A stretch of DNA of 64,000 nt from NCBI RefSeq assembly GCF_026151205.1, contig NC_087072.1, positions 3,739,375 through 3,803,374 of the forward strand, given 5' to 3'. Positions 63,204-64,000 of this stretch are shown here, in pieces (position 1 is the stretch's first letter; each line of letters begins with the position of its first letter). Source of the stretch: Bolinopsis microptera (Eukaryota > Ctenophora > Tentaculata > Lobata > Bolinopsidae). A program made the translations under genes and the position numbers. The notes beneath the pieces were generated by a model. It was not told the origin of the DNA and searched no databases. It was given only the letters and a program-made list of their open reading frames with translations.

Positions 63204-64000
63204 TCATATCTTAGGTAATTTAGGGGCGGTTACAACCGGATTGTTTTGTTCGAGAATTTTGCGACCAGCAGCTTTATAGTCATAGGGGCATTTGTGTACC
63301 TCCGCATATCGGTGAATAGCACAGAACGTCCCTTCGCAATGACATGTATATGTGGTAGCAAGTCCAGTTTTCTTACGACAGAAGTTGCACCGGGTGGTAC
63401 TCTTTTTCTTTCCCGAAAGCACCTTAGATTTGATCGCAACCGGTGGTAGTCTGTTAGTAGGAAGAGGGGAAGCTGGCGGCGATGCAGATCCTTGTCTCGA
63501 TAAAACTTGAAGTGTTCGTAAGTTCTTTCGATCTGAGGAATTCAAACGATGCACAACCGGCTTCCTACCTTCACTGTTCTTAATATCACGTGCCGTGACG
63601 TGGTTTGTACGCGTGTTTATGTCGTAAGTCACGTGTTTCTTAATCTTGCTGGCACTCTCAGAGGCTGGAATCTTGTTATGTGATATACGAGATGATATTC
63701 TGGCCGATACCTCTCGTGAGGCACTCAATATCTCGTTCGTTGACACGTGCCTCTTATCAGTATCATTTTGTTTCAGATACGTCATTGGATCAGACGCGGA
63801 GTCCTTTTTCTCTTGAGTATACCTCTTGTAATGACTTATTCTCTCGTTATCTACGATACTTTTAGCTGATACAGGAACACTGCTGGACTGTTTCTCAGGA
63901 GACTTGATGTTGGCAAGAGGTTTAGCAGACGATACACGAGATTTGGAGGGGATGCTTTCGAACGAGGCAGCGGATGGTTTGTGAGATATTATGCTCTCAG
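63204..64000 (-). CDS. AN1-type zinc-finger protein (ZFAND5/6-like), 5' end outside the window
   Basis: An open frame from the window edge to the stop at 63204; about 264 residues are visible. The C-terminus is an AN1 zinc finger with all eight ligands: CNFC, TCHC, FC-x2-H, H-x-C (CNFCRKKTGL ... YTCHCEGTFCAIH ... HKCPYDYKAAG). The ending NPVVTAPKLPKI is typical of ZFAND5/6 proteins, which link ubiquitin and the proteasome in stress responses. Upstream is a long low-complexity Ser/Lys-rich region without domains. The A20 finger usually found at the N-terminus of this family would lie beyond the window and cannot be checked. Confidence 0.88.
   Translation of the reverse strand, partial: ESIISHKPSAASFESIPSKSRVSSAKPLANIKSPEKQSSSVPVSAKSIVDNERISHYKRYTQEKKDSASDPMTYLKQNDTDKRHVSTNEILSASREVSARISSRISHNKIPASESASKIKKHVTYDINTRTNHVTARDIKNSEGRKPVVHRLNSSDRKNLRTLQVLSRQGSASPPASPLPTNRLPPVAIKSKVLSGKKKSTTRCNFCRKKTGLATTYTCHCEGTFCAIHRYAEVHKCPYDYKAAGRKILEQNNPVVTAPKLPKI

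Overview
The window is animal nuclear DNA. It carries spliced genes with GT-AG introns and animal-type families, including an L27-PDZ-SH3-GUK MAGUK, LIN54, DBF4 and erlin. It is AT-rich, most introns are a few hundred bases long, and genes are spaced about 8 kb apart, which suggests a fairly compact invertebrate genome. I cannot name the species or phylum from sequence alone. I assembled eight genes by hand, joining exons by splice signals, phase and family conservation.

Layout. 1-14,400 is almost entirely transposon-derived: a 6 kb foldback element, a TTAA-flanked 1.36 kb foldback (two copies), hAT-like and other miniature elements nested in one another, and telomere-like tracts. 14,487-22,725 (minus strand) is a DBF4-type gene, the activating subunit of the CDC7 kinase. 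22,726-26,741 is intergenic and packed with miniature elements whose target-site duplications are still readable. 26,742-37,800 (plus strand) holds POP7 (RNase P/MRP p20), a p55/PALS1-type MAGUK and a LIN54-type CXC protein. 37,801-44,530 is repeat-rich: a 365-bp satellite split by a TA-flanked transposon, then a LINE remnant.

45,391-55,644 is the most striking gene arrangement. A minus-strand erlin gene has its last exon about 7.75 kb from the previous one, and a complete 14-exon plus-strand armadillo-repeat gene sits inside that last intron. A degraded duplicate of a piece of the armadillo gene also lies just past the erlin stop codon, probably in its 3' UTR, where erlin transcription would make it antisense. 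56,824-59,227 (minus) is a cytochrome P450. 59,228-63,203 is repeats and non-coding DNA. 63,204-64,000 (minus) is the 3' part of an AN1 zinc-finger gene that runs off the window.

The genes are mostly unrelated housekeeping or polarity genes. DBF4 (S-phase kinase activation) and LIN54 (cell-cycle transcription) are both cell-cycle factors, but I see no evidence that they are linked functionally. The main novelty lies in the mobile DNA: several small element families can be defined exactly because filled and empty sites, or paired copies with perfect target-site duplications, occur inside this one window. The most unusual is a roughly 100-150 bp family built of consecutive short hairpins (8-bp duplications, three copies).
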